Below, one piece after another: positions 55,403 through 64,000 of a DNA stretch of 64,000 bases. The position numbers and the translations under genes are program-made. The DNA is from Bartonella sp. M0177 (GTDB taxonomy: Bacteria > Pseudomonadota > Alphaproteobacteria > Rhizobiales > Rhizobiaceae), in the NCBI RefSeq assembly GCF_016102285.1, contig NZ_JACFOY010000001.1, positions 558,001-622,000 of the forward strand. The letters are read 5' to 3'. A model generated the notes under the pieces. The model was given only the letters and a program-made list of their open reading frames with translations, was not told the origin of the DNA and searched no databases. The number at the start of each line of letters is the position of its first letter. The stretch's first letter is position 1.

Positions 55403-56668
55403 ATGATAAAATGCATTATCATGCGTGTTGGTAATATTTTATCCTCTTTAAGTCGGGGAGGTGTCGTTGCATGCTTGATATTGTTTTGGCCATATTGGTC
55501 TTTTGCCGATGAAAATGCGAATAAGGAAGCTGCCAATAAAGCATTGAATGACATTCGCGCGACCATGACGCTGTCACGCCAGAAAATGGCGCAATTGGCC
55601 AGTCAGGTTGATAGTCTTAAAAAAGATCAGCGAACCTTGACATCCGAGATTGTCAAAGCAGCCAAAAGCGAGCGTGAAACTTCCGAAAAAATAGCTGAGA
55701 GTGAAGACAAATTAACAAGACTTTATGATGAAAAGTCGAAAGTCAAACAGGATCTTGACAGTCGCAGAGGAGAATTTTCTGAAGTTCTGGCTGCTCTTGA
55801 ACGCATGGGCTTAAATCCTCCGCCGGCTATTCTGGTTGAACCGGATGATGCTCTGAAATCTGTGCGTAGTGCTGCACTCTTGGGAACGCTTGTTCCGGAA
55901 ATGCGCGAAAAAACATTGTCCTTGTCGGCCAGTCTCAAGGATATGACAGCCGTTGAAAACTCTATCAAAGCACAACATGACGAGTTGAAAAATCAGGTTC
56001 AATTACAGGCAGAGCAACAAAAACGTTTAAGTTTGCTCGTTGAAGAAAAAGCAAAATTGCAAAAAACGTCGGAAAATGAACTGGCAACACAGCGTAAAAA
56101 TGTTCTCGAGCTTTCCGAAAAAGCCAAATCGCTTGAAGATCTGTTAACCGAGCTCGAGCGTCAATCACGTCAGGACAAAACGGACAATAATTTCAAAATT
56201 GAAGATACCGAATTGACACGCAACCTCGATTTCGAAGGGAAAAAGGGAAGTCTTGTTCTGCCTGCAGCCGGAAAAATTGTTCAGAAATTCGGGGACAACA
56301 ACGGGGCGGTCTTGGGGGATACTGTTGAAACGCAACCGGGTGCTATTATAACTGCACCTGCCGATGGTGTGGTTGCTTATGCCGGACCTTTTCGTTCCTA
56401 TGGAGAATTGGTTATTCTTGATACGGGACAAAATTATCATATATTGCTTGCGGGCATGAACAAGGTTAATGTTGTGCAAGGACAATTTTTGCTTTCAGGT
56501 GAACCGCTTGGCACGATGGGTAATCAACAAATTGCTAGCGCGGCGTCTTTGGATATAGGCAAAACTACTCCGATGCTTTACATTGAGTTCAGAAAACTAG
56601 GTAAACCTGTAAATCCGGCACCATGGTGGATGGCTGGTAAGTCGGGAAGGAACCAGAATGATTCGTAA
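55403..56668 (+). CDS. EnvC-like murein hydrolase activator
   Basis: The 421-aa product has an N-terminal membrane/signal segment (residues about 17-34, ending SFA), a long coiled coil (about 45-265) and a C-terminal LytM-like domain (about 285-415). The LytM metal ligands look degenerate: the HxxxD site reads FGDNNGAVLGD and the HxH site reads YIEFRK. It therefore probably activates an amidase during cell separation rather than cutting peptidoglycan itself. It overlaps ctpA by 11 nt. Confidence 0.88.
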   Translation: MIKCIIMRVGNILSSLSRGGVVACLILFWPYWSFADENANKEAANKALNDIRATMTLSRQKMAQLASQVDSLKKDQRTLTSEIVKAAKSERETSEKIAESEDKLTRLYDEKSKVKQDLDSRRGEFSEVLAALERMGLNPPPAILVEPDDALKSVRSAALLGTLVPEMREKTLSLSASLKDMTAVENSIKAQHDELKNQVQLQAEQQKRLSLLVEEKAKLQKTSENELATQRKNVLELSEKAKSLEDLLTELERQSRQDKTDNNFKIEDTELTRNLDFEGKKGSLVLPAAGKIVQKFGDNNGAVLGDTVETQPGAIITAPADGVVAYAGPFRSYGELVILDTGQNYHILLAGMNKVNVVQGQFLLSGEPLGTMGNQQIASAASLDIGKTTPMLYIEFRKLGKPVNPAPWWMAGKSGRNQNDS

Positions 56669-57968
56669 ATTGACTGTTTTAGCTGCCGGTGCATTGCTGG
56701 GCGCAAGTTCGATGATTATGATGCAATCCTTTGCAGCTAATAATGACGGTGACACCTATAAACAGCTAGCCATTTTTGGTGACGTCTTCGAGCGTGTGCG
56801 GGCGCAATATGTGACAGTGCCGGATGACAAAAAGCTCATTGAAAATGCGATCAATGGTATGTTGACCTCGCTTGATCCGCATTCGTCCTATATGAATGCC
56901 GAAGAAGCAAAAGACATGCGGGTTTCCACCAAGGGCGAGTTTGGCGGCTTGGGCATTGAAGTGACAATGGAAAATGACCTTATCAAGGTTGTTTCGCCAA
57001 TGGAGGATACACCCGCCTCTAAAGCCGGAGTTCTCGCTGGTGATCTTATATCCAAAATAGATGGCGAGCAGGTGCGCGGGCAAACTCTGAATGATGCTGT
57101 CAGCAAAATGCGTGGCGAAGTCGGCAAACCGATCAAATTGACAATTATCCGTAATGGTGTCGATAAACCGCTCGAAATTACTGTCATCCGCGATATTATC
57201 AAGGTCAAGGCGGTCAAATATCGGGTTGAAGGTGATGTCGGTTATTTACGTCTCATCCAGTTTACCGAACAAACCTATGATGACCTTCAGGCAGCCATTA
57301 AAGACATCCAGTCGAAAATTCCGTCAGACAAGCTCAAAGGATATGTCCTTGATCTGCGTTTGAATCCGGGCGGATTGCTGGATCAGGCTGTCAGTGTATC
57401 CGACGCATTCCTTGATAAAGGTGAAATTGTTTCAACGCGTGGGCGCGATCAGGCAGAAGTCATGCGTTTTGACGCAAAGCCGGGCGATATTTCTAATGGC
57501 AAGCCGTTGATTGTTCTGATTAATGGTGGCTCGGCCAGTGCTTCCGAAATTGTCGCTGGTGCTTTGCAGGATCATCGTCGTGCGACAGTTCTTGGTACAC
57601 AGTCATTCGGAAAAGGTTCGGTACAAACAATTATCCCGCTTGGCGATAATGGTGCTTTACGTCTGACAACGGCGCTTTATTACACACCTTCGGGCGCTTC
57701 AATTCAGGGTAAAGGAATAACGCCGGATATCAAGGTCGACCAGCCATTGCCTGATGAATATAAGGGCTATGACGTCAATTTGGGTGAATCCGAATTGAAG
57801 GGGCATATCAAGGGTAATCAGGAAGATGATAAGGGTTCGGGTTCTGCAGCCTTTGTCCCGAAAGACCAGAAAGATGATATTCAACTGAATGAAGCCTATA
57901 AATTGCTTCGTGGTGAAATGGCCAATGCTGCTTTTCCGCCAAATCCGCAAAAAGGCGTTCCGAATTGA
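56658..57968 (+). CDS. ctpA: Carboxy-terminal processing protease CtpA (S41)
   Basis: The 436-aa product has a signal peptide (ends SFA), a PDZ domain (residues about 95-165; GGLGIEVTMENDLIKVVSPM) and the S41 protease core. The catalytic Ser lies in GGSASASEIVAGALQDHRRA and the Lys in QSFGKGSVQTIIPLG. It trims exported or membrane proteins in the periplasm. It lies between envC and rppH, as in other Rhizobiales. Confidence 0.96.
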   Translation: MIRKLTVLAAGALLGASSMIMMQSFAANNDGDTYKQLAIFGDVFERVRAQYVTVPDDKKLIENAINGMLTSLDPHSSYMNAEEAKDMRVSTKGEFGGLGIEVTMENDLIKVVSPMEDTPASKAGVLAGDLISKIDGEQVRGQTLNDAVSKMRGEVGKPIKLTIIRNGVDKPLEITVIRDIIKVKAVKYRVEGDVGYLRLIQFTEQTYDDLQAAIKDIQSKIPSDKLKGYVLDLRLNPGGLLDQAVSVSDAFLDKGEIVSTRGRDQAEVMRFDAKPGDISNGKPLIVLINGGSASASEIVAGALQDHRRATVLGTQSFGKGSVQTIIPLGDNGALRLTTALYYTPSGASIQGKGITPDIKVDQPLPDEYKGYDVNLGESELKGHIKGNQEDDKGSGSAAFVPKDQKDDIQLNEAYKLLRGEMANAAFPPNPQKGVPN

Positions 57969-57975
57969 ATACACT

Positions 57976-58000
57976 AAAAAGCGCGTTCGACGCGCTTTTT
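57976..58000 (+). terminator. Terminator after ctpA
   Basis: AAAAAGCGCGT and ACGCGCTTTTT pair across a 3-nt TCG loop, starting 8 nt after the stop codon. Confidence 0.92.
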
Positions 58001-58157
58001 ATTTGTCAAAATCGGGCTTTGGAAGCTTGCCCTCCGAAGGAAAGACCTGAAACGGAAGGTTACGATTTTTAAAATATAACTTAAGGGTGGCAGGCTTGAT
58101 CAAAGCGTTATAGAATTTTGATATGATTTCGGATTGCAACACATTTGGTAATAAAAG

Positions 58158-58688
58158 ATGACAAAAAACGATATGGATAAACAAAAAAACAAAACAGATT
58201 TGCCTTACCGTAAGTGCGTTGGAATTGCCTTGTTTAACAAAGACAATCAGGTATGGGCCGGACGACGAATTACCAACCGTTTAAGCGAGCTCGAAGGTGC
58301 TTCCAAAATATGGCAAATGCCCCAAGGGGGAATTGACAAGGGTGAACTTCCGATTGAAGCGGCAAAACGTGAACTTTATGAAGAAACAGGCGTCCGTTCG
58401 ATAGAATTGATTGCGGAGACTGAAGGGTGGCTGACATATGATTTGCCTAAGGAGCTTGTCGGCATTGCGTTGAAGGGGAAATATCGCGGGCAAACACAAA
58501 AATGGTTTGCATTCCGCTTTATCGGTGATGACAAGGAAATTGCGATCAATCCGCCTCCGGCAAACAATACAGCAGAGTTCGATCAGTGGAAATGGGTGGA
58601 TCTGGAAGCTCTTCCGATGATGGTTGTGCCGTTTAAACAAGCCGTTTACGAAAAAGTTGTTGCCGAGTTCCGGCATATCATTGCTTGA
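58158..58688 (+). CDS. rppH: RNA pyrophosphohydrolase RppH (invasion protein IalA)
   Basis: This Nudix enzyme removes pyrophosphate from mRNA 5' ends and also degrades dinucleoside polyphosphates. The 176-aa product carries the Nudix box from [20 protein letters not shown] through TGV, preceded by WQMPQ. In Bartonella the gene is known as ialA, half of the ialAB locus linked to erythrocyte invasion. Here too ialB follows, after 105 bp. Confidence 0.95.
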   Translation: MTKNDMDKQKNKTDLPYRKCVGIALFNKDNQVWAGRRITNRLSELEGASKIWQMPQGGIDKGELPIEAAKRELYEETGVRSIELIAETEGWLTYDLPKELVGIALKGKYRGQTQKWFAFRFIGDDKEIAINPPPANNTAEFDQWKWVDLEALPMMVVPFKQAVYEKVVAEFRHIIA

Positions 58689-58793
58689 TATTGTCAAGTG
58701 AATGAAATTTTTCTGGTTTTAACGCATAACTTTCTTTATACATTTGGCTGAATTTCAAATATCGGGGAAAATACTTCCAGAAAGAATTTTAAT

Positions 58794-59348
58794 ATGAAAC
58801 GTTTACTCTGTTCCTTTTTTGTGGCTGGTTTACTTTGTTCTACTTTACCAGCTGGTGCCGCTAATGATAAGGGTGGCAAGCCCAATGCCGCGACGTTGCC
58901 GAATGGTGCATCGTCATTGACTGAAACCTATGGGCTATGGACCGTCAATTGTGCCATACAAAATGGCGAAAAAGCTTGTGCGCTGCTTCGTCAGGAAGTT
59001 AACAACCAGAACCAGCCGGTCATCAGCATGAATGTTTCGACAAACAATAACGGCGATGTTTCCGGTGTTATTGTTGTGCCTTTCGGCATTCTGGTTTCCA
59101 AACCCGTAAAGCTTCAGGTTGATGATACCAAGGCGGTTGTCGAAACAGGTGTTCGTACCTGTATGCCTGTCGGTTGCATTGTTCCTGTTGCCTTTGACAA
59201 AACGTCAACTCAGGCCTTGCGCGCTGGTAAACAACTCAATGTCAAGGCGACTTCGGCCGGAAATAATGAACAGCCGCTGGATAATCTCTTCGTGCAACTT
59301 GATGGTTTCGGCCCGGCTCTTGATCGCTTGAATGCACTAAAAAAATAA
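58794..59348 (+). CDS. ialB: Invasion-associated locus B protein IalB
   Basis: The 184-aa secreted protein has a signal peptide (residues 1-23, ending AGAA) and the IalB fold (TYGLWTVNCAIQNGEKACAL; VVPFGILVSKPVKLQVDDTK; ETGVRTCMPVGCIVPVAFDK) with two Cys pairs. In Bartonella bacilliformis IalB is a surface or outer-membrane protein that aids erythrocyte entry. The family is also common in non-invasive relatives, so pathogenic function cannot be assumed. Confidence 0.94.
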   Translation: MKRLLCSFFVAGLLCSTLPAGAANDKGGKPNAATLPNGASSLTETYGLWTVNCAIQNGEKACALLRQEVNNQNQPVISMNVSTNNNGDVSGVIVVPFGILVSKPVKLQVDDTKAVVETGVRTCMPVGCIVPVAFDKTSTQALRAGKQLNVKATSAGNNEQPLDNLFVQLDGFGPALDRLNALKK

Positions 59349-59386
59349 TTCGGCAACTCTATAATCATTCGATCACTATGATTTGG

Positions 59387-59412
59387 AAAAATGGCTCGAA
59401 AGAGCCATTTTT
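59387..59412. terminator. Bidirectional terminator between ialB and the metal ATPase
   Basis: AAAAATGGCTC and GAGCCATTTTT pair across a GAAA loop. A T tract follows on the plus strand and an A tract precedes it, so it can serve both convergent genes. It touches the stop codon of the ATPase gene. Confidence 0.9.
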
Positions 59413-61849
59413 ATTTTTTGAATAATAGAAGCCTTAATGCATTGAGTGTGACGAGAACAGTCGCTCCGGTATCGGCCATAACCGCAAGCCAAAGGCCTGT
59501 AATGCCGAAGATTGTCGTCAGAAGAAAGATCAACTTCAAACCGAGCGCTATGGCGACATTTTCCTTGATATTCAACATGGTTGCCCGGGCAAGGGAAATA
59601 AGTGTCGGTATATCGCTCACGCGGTTACGCAATATGGCTGCATCGGCTGTTTCCAATGCCACATCGGTTCCCGAGCCCATGGCAATGCCGACATTTGCGG
59701 CGGCAAGTGCCGGTGCGTCATTGATACCATCGCCAACCATAGCAACAATATGATTTTTGCCAAGTTCCTTGATGGCTTCCACTTTCATGCCCGGCATCAA
59801 TTCCGCTTTGACAGCAAGTCCGAGTTTTCTTGCAATGGCTTCTCCGGTCTGTTTATTGTCACCGGTCAGCATAACGGCTTCAATGTTTAACCGGCGGAGT
59901 TCTTCCAAAGCCTTGAGCGCATCGTCCCTTGGCTCGTCGCGCATTGCAATAACGCCTATTGCCTTGCCATCATGATGAACAACAACGACTGTTTTTCCTT
60001 CGCTTTCGAATTTGTCGGCACTTTTTTGCAATGTTTGGCCGATAACACCGTAATCGTGCGAAAATCTCGGTGCTCCGATAAAAACCGGCTTGCCTTTCCA
60101 TTCGGCAATAATGCCTTTACCGGCAACGGCTTTGACATCTTTCACTGAAACGGCTTCGATTTTCCGTTTTCCGCTTTCGGTGATAATGGCAACAGCAAGC
60201 GGGTGGCTTGATTCCCGTTCCAGAGCAACGGCAAGTTGCAATACCTCGTTTTCCGAATATTCGGTTGCAACGACATCTGTGACAACGGGTGTGCCCTTGG
60301 TCAAAGTACCGGTTTTATCGAATGTTATGCAATCAACCTTCGATAAAGTCTCGACGACGTTCCCACCCTTCACAAGAAGACCATGACGGGTGCCTGTTGA
60401 AAGTCCGGATGCAATGGCCGCCGGAACAGAAATAACAAGCGCACAAGGGCAACCGATCAACAAAAGCGCCAATCCGCGATAGGTCCATTCTCTCCATTGC
60501 CCGTCAAAGAGTGGGGGGATGATGGCGACGAGGATAGCGATACCGACGATAATCGGCATATAGATTTTAGAAAAAGCATCGATAAACCGTTCTGTCGGGG
60601 CTTTCGCATCCTGTGCTTCTTCAACAAGTGAAATGATGCGGGCAATGGTATTATCGGAGGGCTTGGTTTCCACACGAATACGCAATGTTGATTCATTATT
60701 GATGGAACCGGCAAAAACCTTGCTGTTGATCGTCTTTGTTACGGGGATCGATTCACCGGTAATTGGCGATTCATCAACACCGGAGGTTCCTTCTATAACA
60801 ACGCCGTCAGCTGGCAAACGATCGCCCGGTCTTGCAAGGACAATATCTGAAATCCGAAGGCTTTCGGCAGGCACTTCTTCAAGCTTGCCGTCCACTTCTT
60901 TCCACGCGGTTTTAGGAGCAAGTTTGCTTAATGATTTGATGCCTGCACGTGCGTGACCCGTTGCAACACCCTCAAGCACTTCACCAACACAGAAGAGAAA
61001 AACAACCACGGCGGCTTCCTGGGTTGCATTAATGAAAATGGCACCGATTGCCGCAATGGTCATCAGCATTTCAATGGTAAAGGGACTGCCATTTTTCAAT
61101 GCGGCAAACGCCCGTTTTGCAACCGGAAGAAGTGCAGCGAGAGCGGCAATTGTAAAAAAACAGAATGAAAAATGTGGTAAAAATGCTGATGCGATATATG
61201 CAAGAGCAAGGAGAACACCGGACAAGATCGCCGCTTGGCCTTTTTGCGTCTGATACCAGTATTTTTCTTCCTGTTGTTCCCGTGGCTGGTCATTGTCGAT
61301 TTTATGCAAGCGATAACCAAGTGAAGCGACTGTTTTTTCTATCTCTTCGGGGCTCACACGGCTTTTATCGGCTTTTAAAGACAGTCTTTCTCTGGTGAGC
61401 GACACATGGACATTTTCCACGCCCGACATGCGTTCCAGAGCGGTGGTAATTGTTCTTGCACAGGCGGCGCAATCCATGCCTTCAACGCGCCATAAAGAAT
61501 CATTTCCCGCCTCTAACCGCGGGTCATCATCGACAATTTCTTCATCCTCGTCATCATGCTCATGGGAATGATTATGGTGTTCATGCGAATGATCATGACA
61601 ATGGTCACCAGAGCAATGATCATGCGCGTGTTCATGGTGGTCGTCATGATGATGTCCGGCATGCACGTGATGTTCGTGATCATGTTCTTTTTCATTTTCG
61701 GACGCCGGTTTTGCCGCGGCTCTACATTGTGCGGCTTCTATTGGCAAAGAGATAATTTCATGATGTTTGTCATCATATCCAGCCTCATTGGCGCTATTCT
61801 TTTGATGATCATGACCATGTGGAATAGTTTCTTTTTCGACTTCAGCCAT
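59411..61849 (-). CDS. P1B-type heavy-metal ATPase (Zn/Cd/Pb type) with His-rich N-terminus
   Basis: An ATG at 61849 follows CAGGAGAT and gives 812 aa; a GTG at 61900 in the same frame lacks a site. The N-terminus has a long His/Asp/Glu tract (about residues 54-100) and one HMA domain with GMDCAAC (124-130). The ATPase core has TGES, the membrane motif IGCPCALVIS, DKTGTLTKG, the SSHPLA motif and MVGDGINDAPALA. The CPC motif and His tract point to zinc, cadmium or lead efflux (ZntA/CadA type). Control by the divergent MerR regulator is likely. Confidence 0.93.
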   Translation of the reverse strand: MAEVEKETIPHGHDHQKNSANEAGYDDKHHEIISLPIEAAQCRAAAKPASENEKEHDHEHHVHAGHHHDDHHEHAHDHCSGDHCHDHSHEHHNHSHEHDDEDEEIVDDDPRLEAGNDSLWRVEGMDCAACARTITTALERMSGVENVHVSLTRERLSLKADKSRVSPEEIEKTVASLGYRLHKIDNDQPREQQEEKYWYQTQKGQAAILSGVLLALAYIASAFLPHFSFCFFTIAALAALLPVAKRAFAALKNGSPFTIEMLMTIAAIGAIFINATQEAAVVVFLFCVGEVLEGVATGHARAGIKSLSKLAPKTAWKEVDGKLEEVPAESLRISDIVLARPGDRLPADGVVIEGTSGVDESPITGESIPVTKTINSKVFAGSINNESTLRIRVETKPSDNTIARIISLVEEAQDAKAPTERFIDAFSKIYMPIIVGIAILVAIIPPLFDGQWREWTYRGLALLLIGCPCALVISVPAAIASGLSTGTRHGLLVKGGNVVETLSKVDCITFDKTGTLTKGTPVVTDVVATEYSENEVLQLAVALERESSHPLAVAIITESGKRKIEAVSVKDVKAVAGKGIIAEWKGKPVFIGAPRFSHDYGVIGQTLQKSADKFESEGKTVVVVHHDGKAIGVIAMRDEPRDDALKALEELRRLNIEAVMLTGDNKQTGEAIARKLGLAVKAELMPGMKVEAIKELGKNHIVAMVGDGINDAPALAAANVGIAMGSGTDVALETADAAILRNRVSDIPTLISLARATMLNIKENVAIALGLKLIFLLTTIFGITGLWLAVMADTGATVLVTLNALRLLLFKK

Positions 61850-62009
61850 GGGTCTATCTCCTGTTTCGGCTTTTCCGTCTTGCAGCGAAAATCTCGACAC
61901 TCGAAAATTGATGAGCGTTGAATTTCGTTGTTAAAATTTGGCTCTCGAAATCCGCCAACTGAAATTTCAAAAAGGACATTTCCGAAGGTGGAATTCATTG
62001 TCGAATAAT

Positions 62010-62040
62010 TATATAATTCCTGTAGTAACTACAGCTTCAA
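62010..62040 (-). promoter_or_regulatory. MerR-type promoter/operator of the metal ATPase
   Basis: On the minus strand TTGAAG (62040-62035) and TATATA (62015-62010) are 19 bp apart, longer than the usual 17. The perfect dyad CTGTAG-TAA-CTACAG (62020-62034) fills the spacer. An over-long spacer carrying the dyad is the hallmark of MerR-controlled promoters, where the metal-bound regulator twists DNA to activate. Confidence 0.75.
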
Positions 62041-62048
62041 GAGGAAAA

Positions 62049-62468
62049 ATGCAGAAAATTTATTTTTCTATTGGCGAACTTTCAAAACATAGCGGCTGCA
62101 ATATCGAAACCATCCGTTATTACGGAAAAATTGGCCTGCTTGATGAGCCGGAACGTACAGAAGGCAATCAGCGCCGTTATGTCGAGGCCGATTACAAGCG
62201 TCTTTTGTTTATTTTAAGAGCCAGAAATCTCGGTTTTTCGATAGAGGCTATACGCCAGCTTATAGCGCTTTCCAAACATCCGGATGATCCATGCGGGGAA
62301 GCGGATACAATAGCGCACAAGCAACTTGCAGAAACACGTATGAAAATTGCACGATTGAAAATTCTGGAAAAAGAGCTGGAGAGGATTACAAAGCCGTGCG
62401 TCGGCCACAAAATACATGAATGCAAGGTTATTGAAAGCCTTGCAGATACAAGCTCTCTTCAAGCATGA
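62049..62468 (+). CDS. MerR-family metal-responsive regulator
   Basis: The ATG at 62049 follows AGAGGAAA; upstream extension of the frame is rejected. The 139-aa product has the MerR winged helix (FSIGELSKHSGCNIETIRYY; LLDEPERTEGNQRRY), a coiled coil, and Cys/His residues near the C-terminus (PCGEAD, KPCVGHKIHEC) suited to metal binding. It most likely senses the metal exported by the divergent ATPase, in the manner of ZntR or CadR. Confidence 0.9.
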   Translation: MQKIYFSIGELSKHSGCNIETIRYYGKIGLLDEPERTEGNQRRYVEADYKRLLFILRARNLGFSIEAIRQLIALSKHPDDPCGEADTIAHKQLAETRMKIARLKILEKELERITKPCVGHKIHECKVIESLADTSSLQA

Positions 62469-62482
62469 CCGCTTGAAGAGAG
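62453..62482. terminator. Hairpin between the convergent merR and HMA genes
   Basis: CTCTCTTCAAGC and GCTTGAAGAGAG form a perfect 12-bp stem with a 6-nt loop, spanning the merR stop codon. No T tract follows directly on either strand, so it may stabilise ends or stop transcription only weakly. Confidence 0.55.
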
Positions 62483-62496
62483 AATTCTGATGATTT

Positions 62497-62709
62497 TTAC
62501 AAGGCTTGAGGCGTGTAGCCCTCTTCCTTCATAATGTTGGCCAAACTTGCCTTGTCGGCCACACCTTTGACTTTGACGAGATGTTTGTCGAGTTCGATAT
62601 TGACATCGGCAGACGGATATTTTTCTTTGATTGCGTTGGTGATTGTTTTTACACAATGCCCGCATGTCATATCTTCTACCTTGAATAAGCTTGTGTTTTG
62701 ATCAGACAT
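62497..62709 (-). CDS. Small heavy-metal-associated (HMA) protein
   Basis: The 70-aa product is a single HMA domain with MTCGHC near residue 14 and the beta-alpha-beta-beta-alpha-beta layout. Such proteins carry Cu(I) or Zn(II) in the cytoplasm and deliver it to P1B ATPases. It lies beside merR in the metal-efflux cluster, on the same strand as the ATPase gene. Confidence 0.9.
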   Translation of the reverse strand: MSDQNTSLFKVEDMTCGHCVKTITNAIKEKYPSADVNIELDKHLVKVKGVADKASLANIMKEEGYTPQAL

Positions 62710-62822
62710 TTTTATATTCCTTTGCCTATTGACTATTTACTATAATATGAGGGGTTCCTATAGGGTAAGGTCAAGGGCGGGGGAGTTGTTTATTTTTATA
62801 AAGCCCGCAAAACAGGAAAATG

Positions 62823-64000
62823 ATGAAGTCTGCACGTAATTTGAATAGTGATGACATACGCACGCTGGCGCTTGCCTCTTTGGGGGGAGCACTCGAGTTC
62901 TATGACTTCATTATATTTGTGTTTTTTACAGCCGAAATTTCCCATACGGTTCTGCCGTCGGAAATGTCACCTTGGCTTGCCACAACGTGGACCTATGGCA
63001 TATTTGCCGCCGGTTATCTGATGCGCCCCATCGGGGGAGTCGTCATGGCACATCTTGGCGATAAACTCGGACGCAAGCGTATTTTTACGTTCTCGGTCCT
63101 TTTGATGTCGCTTGCAACTTTGGGCATGGCTTTTGTGCCGACCTATAACCATTTCGGTATTCTTTCTCCGCTTATTCTTTTGGCCTGCCGGATGATGCAG
63201 GGGTTGGCAGTCGGGGGCGAAGTTCCCGGTGCATGGACATTTGTAGCCGAGCATGTTCCGGAACGTCATGTCGGGCTTTCAACAGGTGTTCTTACCTCCG
63301 GTCTTTCCCTCGGCATTCTGATCGGTTCTTTTATCGCTTTTGCAATCAATCATATTGTTCATAACAATGTTTTGCCGTGGCCTGAAAATGTAACCGATTT
63401 TTGGGGCTGGAGAGTTGCCTTCGTCATTGGCGGAATTTTCGGGCTGATTGCTGTCTGGCTCAGGCGTTTTCTGGAAGAAACGCCAATATTCAAAGAACTG
63501 AAAAGGAAAAAAGCTTTATCCAAAGAAATTCCTTTGAAAGTGGTTTTGACGAAATATCTGGGAAGCGTTGTCGTAGCAGTTCTTTTGACGTGGACTTTAT
63601 CGACAACAATTATGATCAGTACTTTGCTCACGCCCAACTACATGAAAGCTGCACCTTATAATTATTCGGGTGATATCACCCTTGCGGCCAATTCGATAAC
63701 CAGTTTTTTCCTTATTCTTGGAACGCCGGTTGCAGGATTTCTGTGTGACCGCTTCGGTAGCGGCAAGTTTTTTACGTTTTCCGGAATTGTTTTTGCAGTC
63801 GTTTCCTACATTTTTTATCATTGCGCCGGCTATTCAACGACTTTGCTCTTTGTGCTTTCGGCCTTTCTCGGTTTTTTTGCCGGCTATGTCGGCTCGGTCG
63901 CTTATGTGATTGTTCGTAGTTTTCCTGCAACGGTAAGGTTTTCCGGTTTGTCTTTTTCTTATAATATTGCCTATGCGGTTTTCGGTGGTTTGACACCATG
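62823..64000 (+). CDS. MFS transporter of the metabolite:H+ symporter (MHS) type, 3' end outside window
   Basis: The frame is open from tandem ATG codons (62820 and 62823, after CAGGAAA) to the window edge, so the gene is partial. About 392 residues are visible. They show the MHS opening (LASLGGALEFYDFIIFVFF), the MFS loop motif GDKLGRKR, RMMQGLAVGGEVPGAWTFVA and ten or more membrane helices. Substrates in this family are organic acids or osmolytes such as proline or betaine; the sequence does not say which. Confidence 0.9.
   Translation, partial: MKSARNLNSDDIRTLALASLGGALEFYDFIIFVFFTAEISHTVLPSEMSPWLATTWTYGIFAAGYLMRPIGGVVMAHLGDKLGRKRIFTFSVLLMSLATLGMAFVPTYNHFGILSPLILLACRMMQGLAVGGEVPGAWTFVAEHVPERHVGLSTGVLTSGLSLGILIGSFIAFAINHIVHNNVLPWPENVTDFWGWRVAFVIGGIFGLIAVWLRRFLEETPIFKELKRKKALSKEIPLKVVLTKYLGSVVVAVLLTWTLSTTIMISTLLTPNYMKAAPYNYSGDITLAANSITSFFLILGTPVAGFLCDRFGSGKFFTFSGIVFAVVSYIFYHCAGYSTTLLFVLSAFLGFFAGYVGSVAYVIVRSFPATVRFSGLSFSYNIAYAVFGGLTP

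Noticed and set aside
61738..61998. 86-codon minus-strand frame overlapping the ATPase N-terminus
   Set aside because: It runs in another frame through the His-rich coding region; no ribosome-binding site.

Overview
The window looks like chromosomal DNA of a flagellated alphaproteobacterium of the order Hyphomicrobiales (Rhizobiales), most likely a Bartonella or close relative. The evidence is the alphaproteobacterial flagellar gene set (motB-motC-motD, motE, flaF, flbT, a Rem/FtcR-type regulator, DUF1217 protein), the rppH(ialA)-ialB pair known as the Bartonella invasion locus, and the rhizobial housekeeping order obgE-proB-proA-nadD-rsfS-rlmH-envC-ctpA-rppH. Base composition looks mid-40s % GC by eye (not computed). 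That would suit a bee-gut type Bartonella better than the AT-richer mammalian species, but this is inference.

Positions 1-42,000 are almost entirely flagellar. From the left: the end of a probable flhA, then fliR, a coiled-coil gene, flgJ, an flgN-like gene and a FliL-like membrane protein (+). Next is the minus-strand operon motA-fliM-(membrane coiled-coil gene)-fliN-fliG-flhB-(141-aa gene). Next comes the plus-strand run DUF1217-flgF-fliI-(304-aa gene), then flgB-flgC-(62-aa gene)-fliE-flgG-flgA-flgI-motE-flgH, then fliL-fliP. Four tandem flagellin genes follow, and after a small lipoprotein gene come fliF-(fliH-like)-motB-motC-motD-(transglycosylase). The orphan response regulator ftcR follows, then flgE-flgK-flgL-flaF-flbT-flgD-fliQ. 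Together these encode the export gate and ATPase, MS ring, C ring, rod, L/P rings, stator, hook, junction proteins and filament, plus the FlaF/FlbT control of flagellin mRNA. No chemotaxis genes, visNR, fliA or flgM are seen.

The most notable signal is a conserved structured 5' leader of about 120 nt in front of each of the four flagellin genes. It starts just after a promoter with exact 17-bp spacing. It contains a long-range stem with a compensatory base-pair change between copy 1 and copies 2-4, three conserved hairpins, and a final hairpin that buries the Shine-Dalgarno sequence. Each flagellin gene also ends in the same two-hairpin 3' module. The genes encoding FlaF and FlbT, the expected partners of such a leader, are in the same window.

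Positions 42,000-47,470 are a looser accessory stretch: a disordered 241-aa protein, purU, an isolated phnN-like kinase, a small acidic protein and tRNA-Gln(CUG), separated by AT-rich spacers. Positions 47,468-59,348 are housekeeping: gppA-rlmE, obgE-proB-proA-nadD, rsfS-rlmH, an EnvC-like activator, ctpA, rppH/ialA and ialB. Positions 59,387-62,709 form a metal-efflux module: a His-rich P1B ATPase, a divergent MerR-family regulator with a typical MerR-type promoter between them, and a small HMA metal-binding protein. The window ends inside an MHS-type MFS transporter gene.
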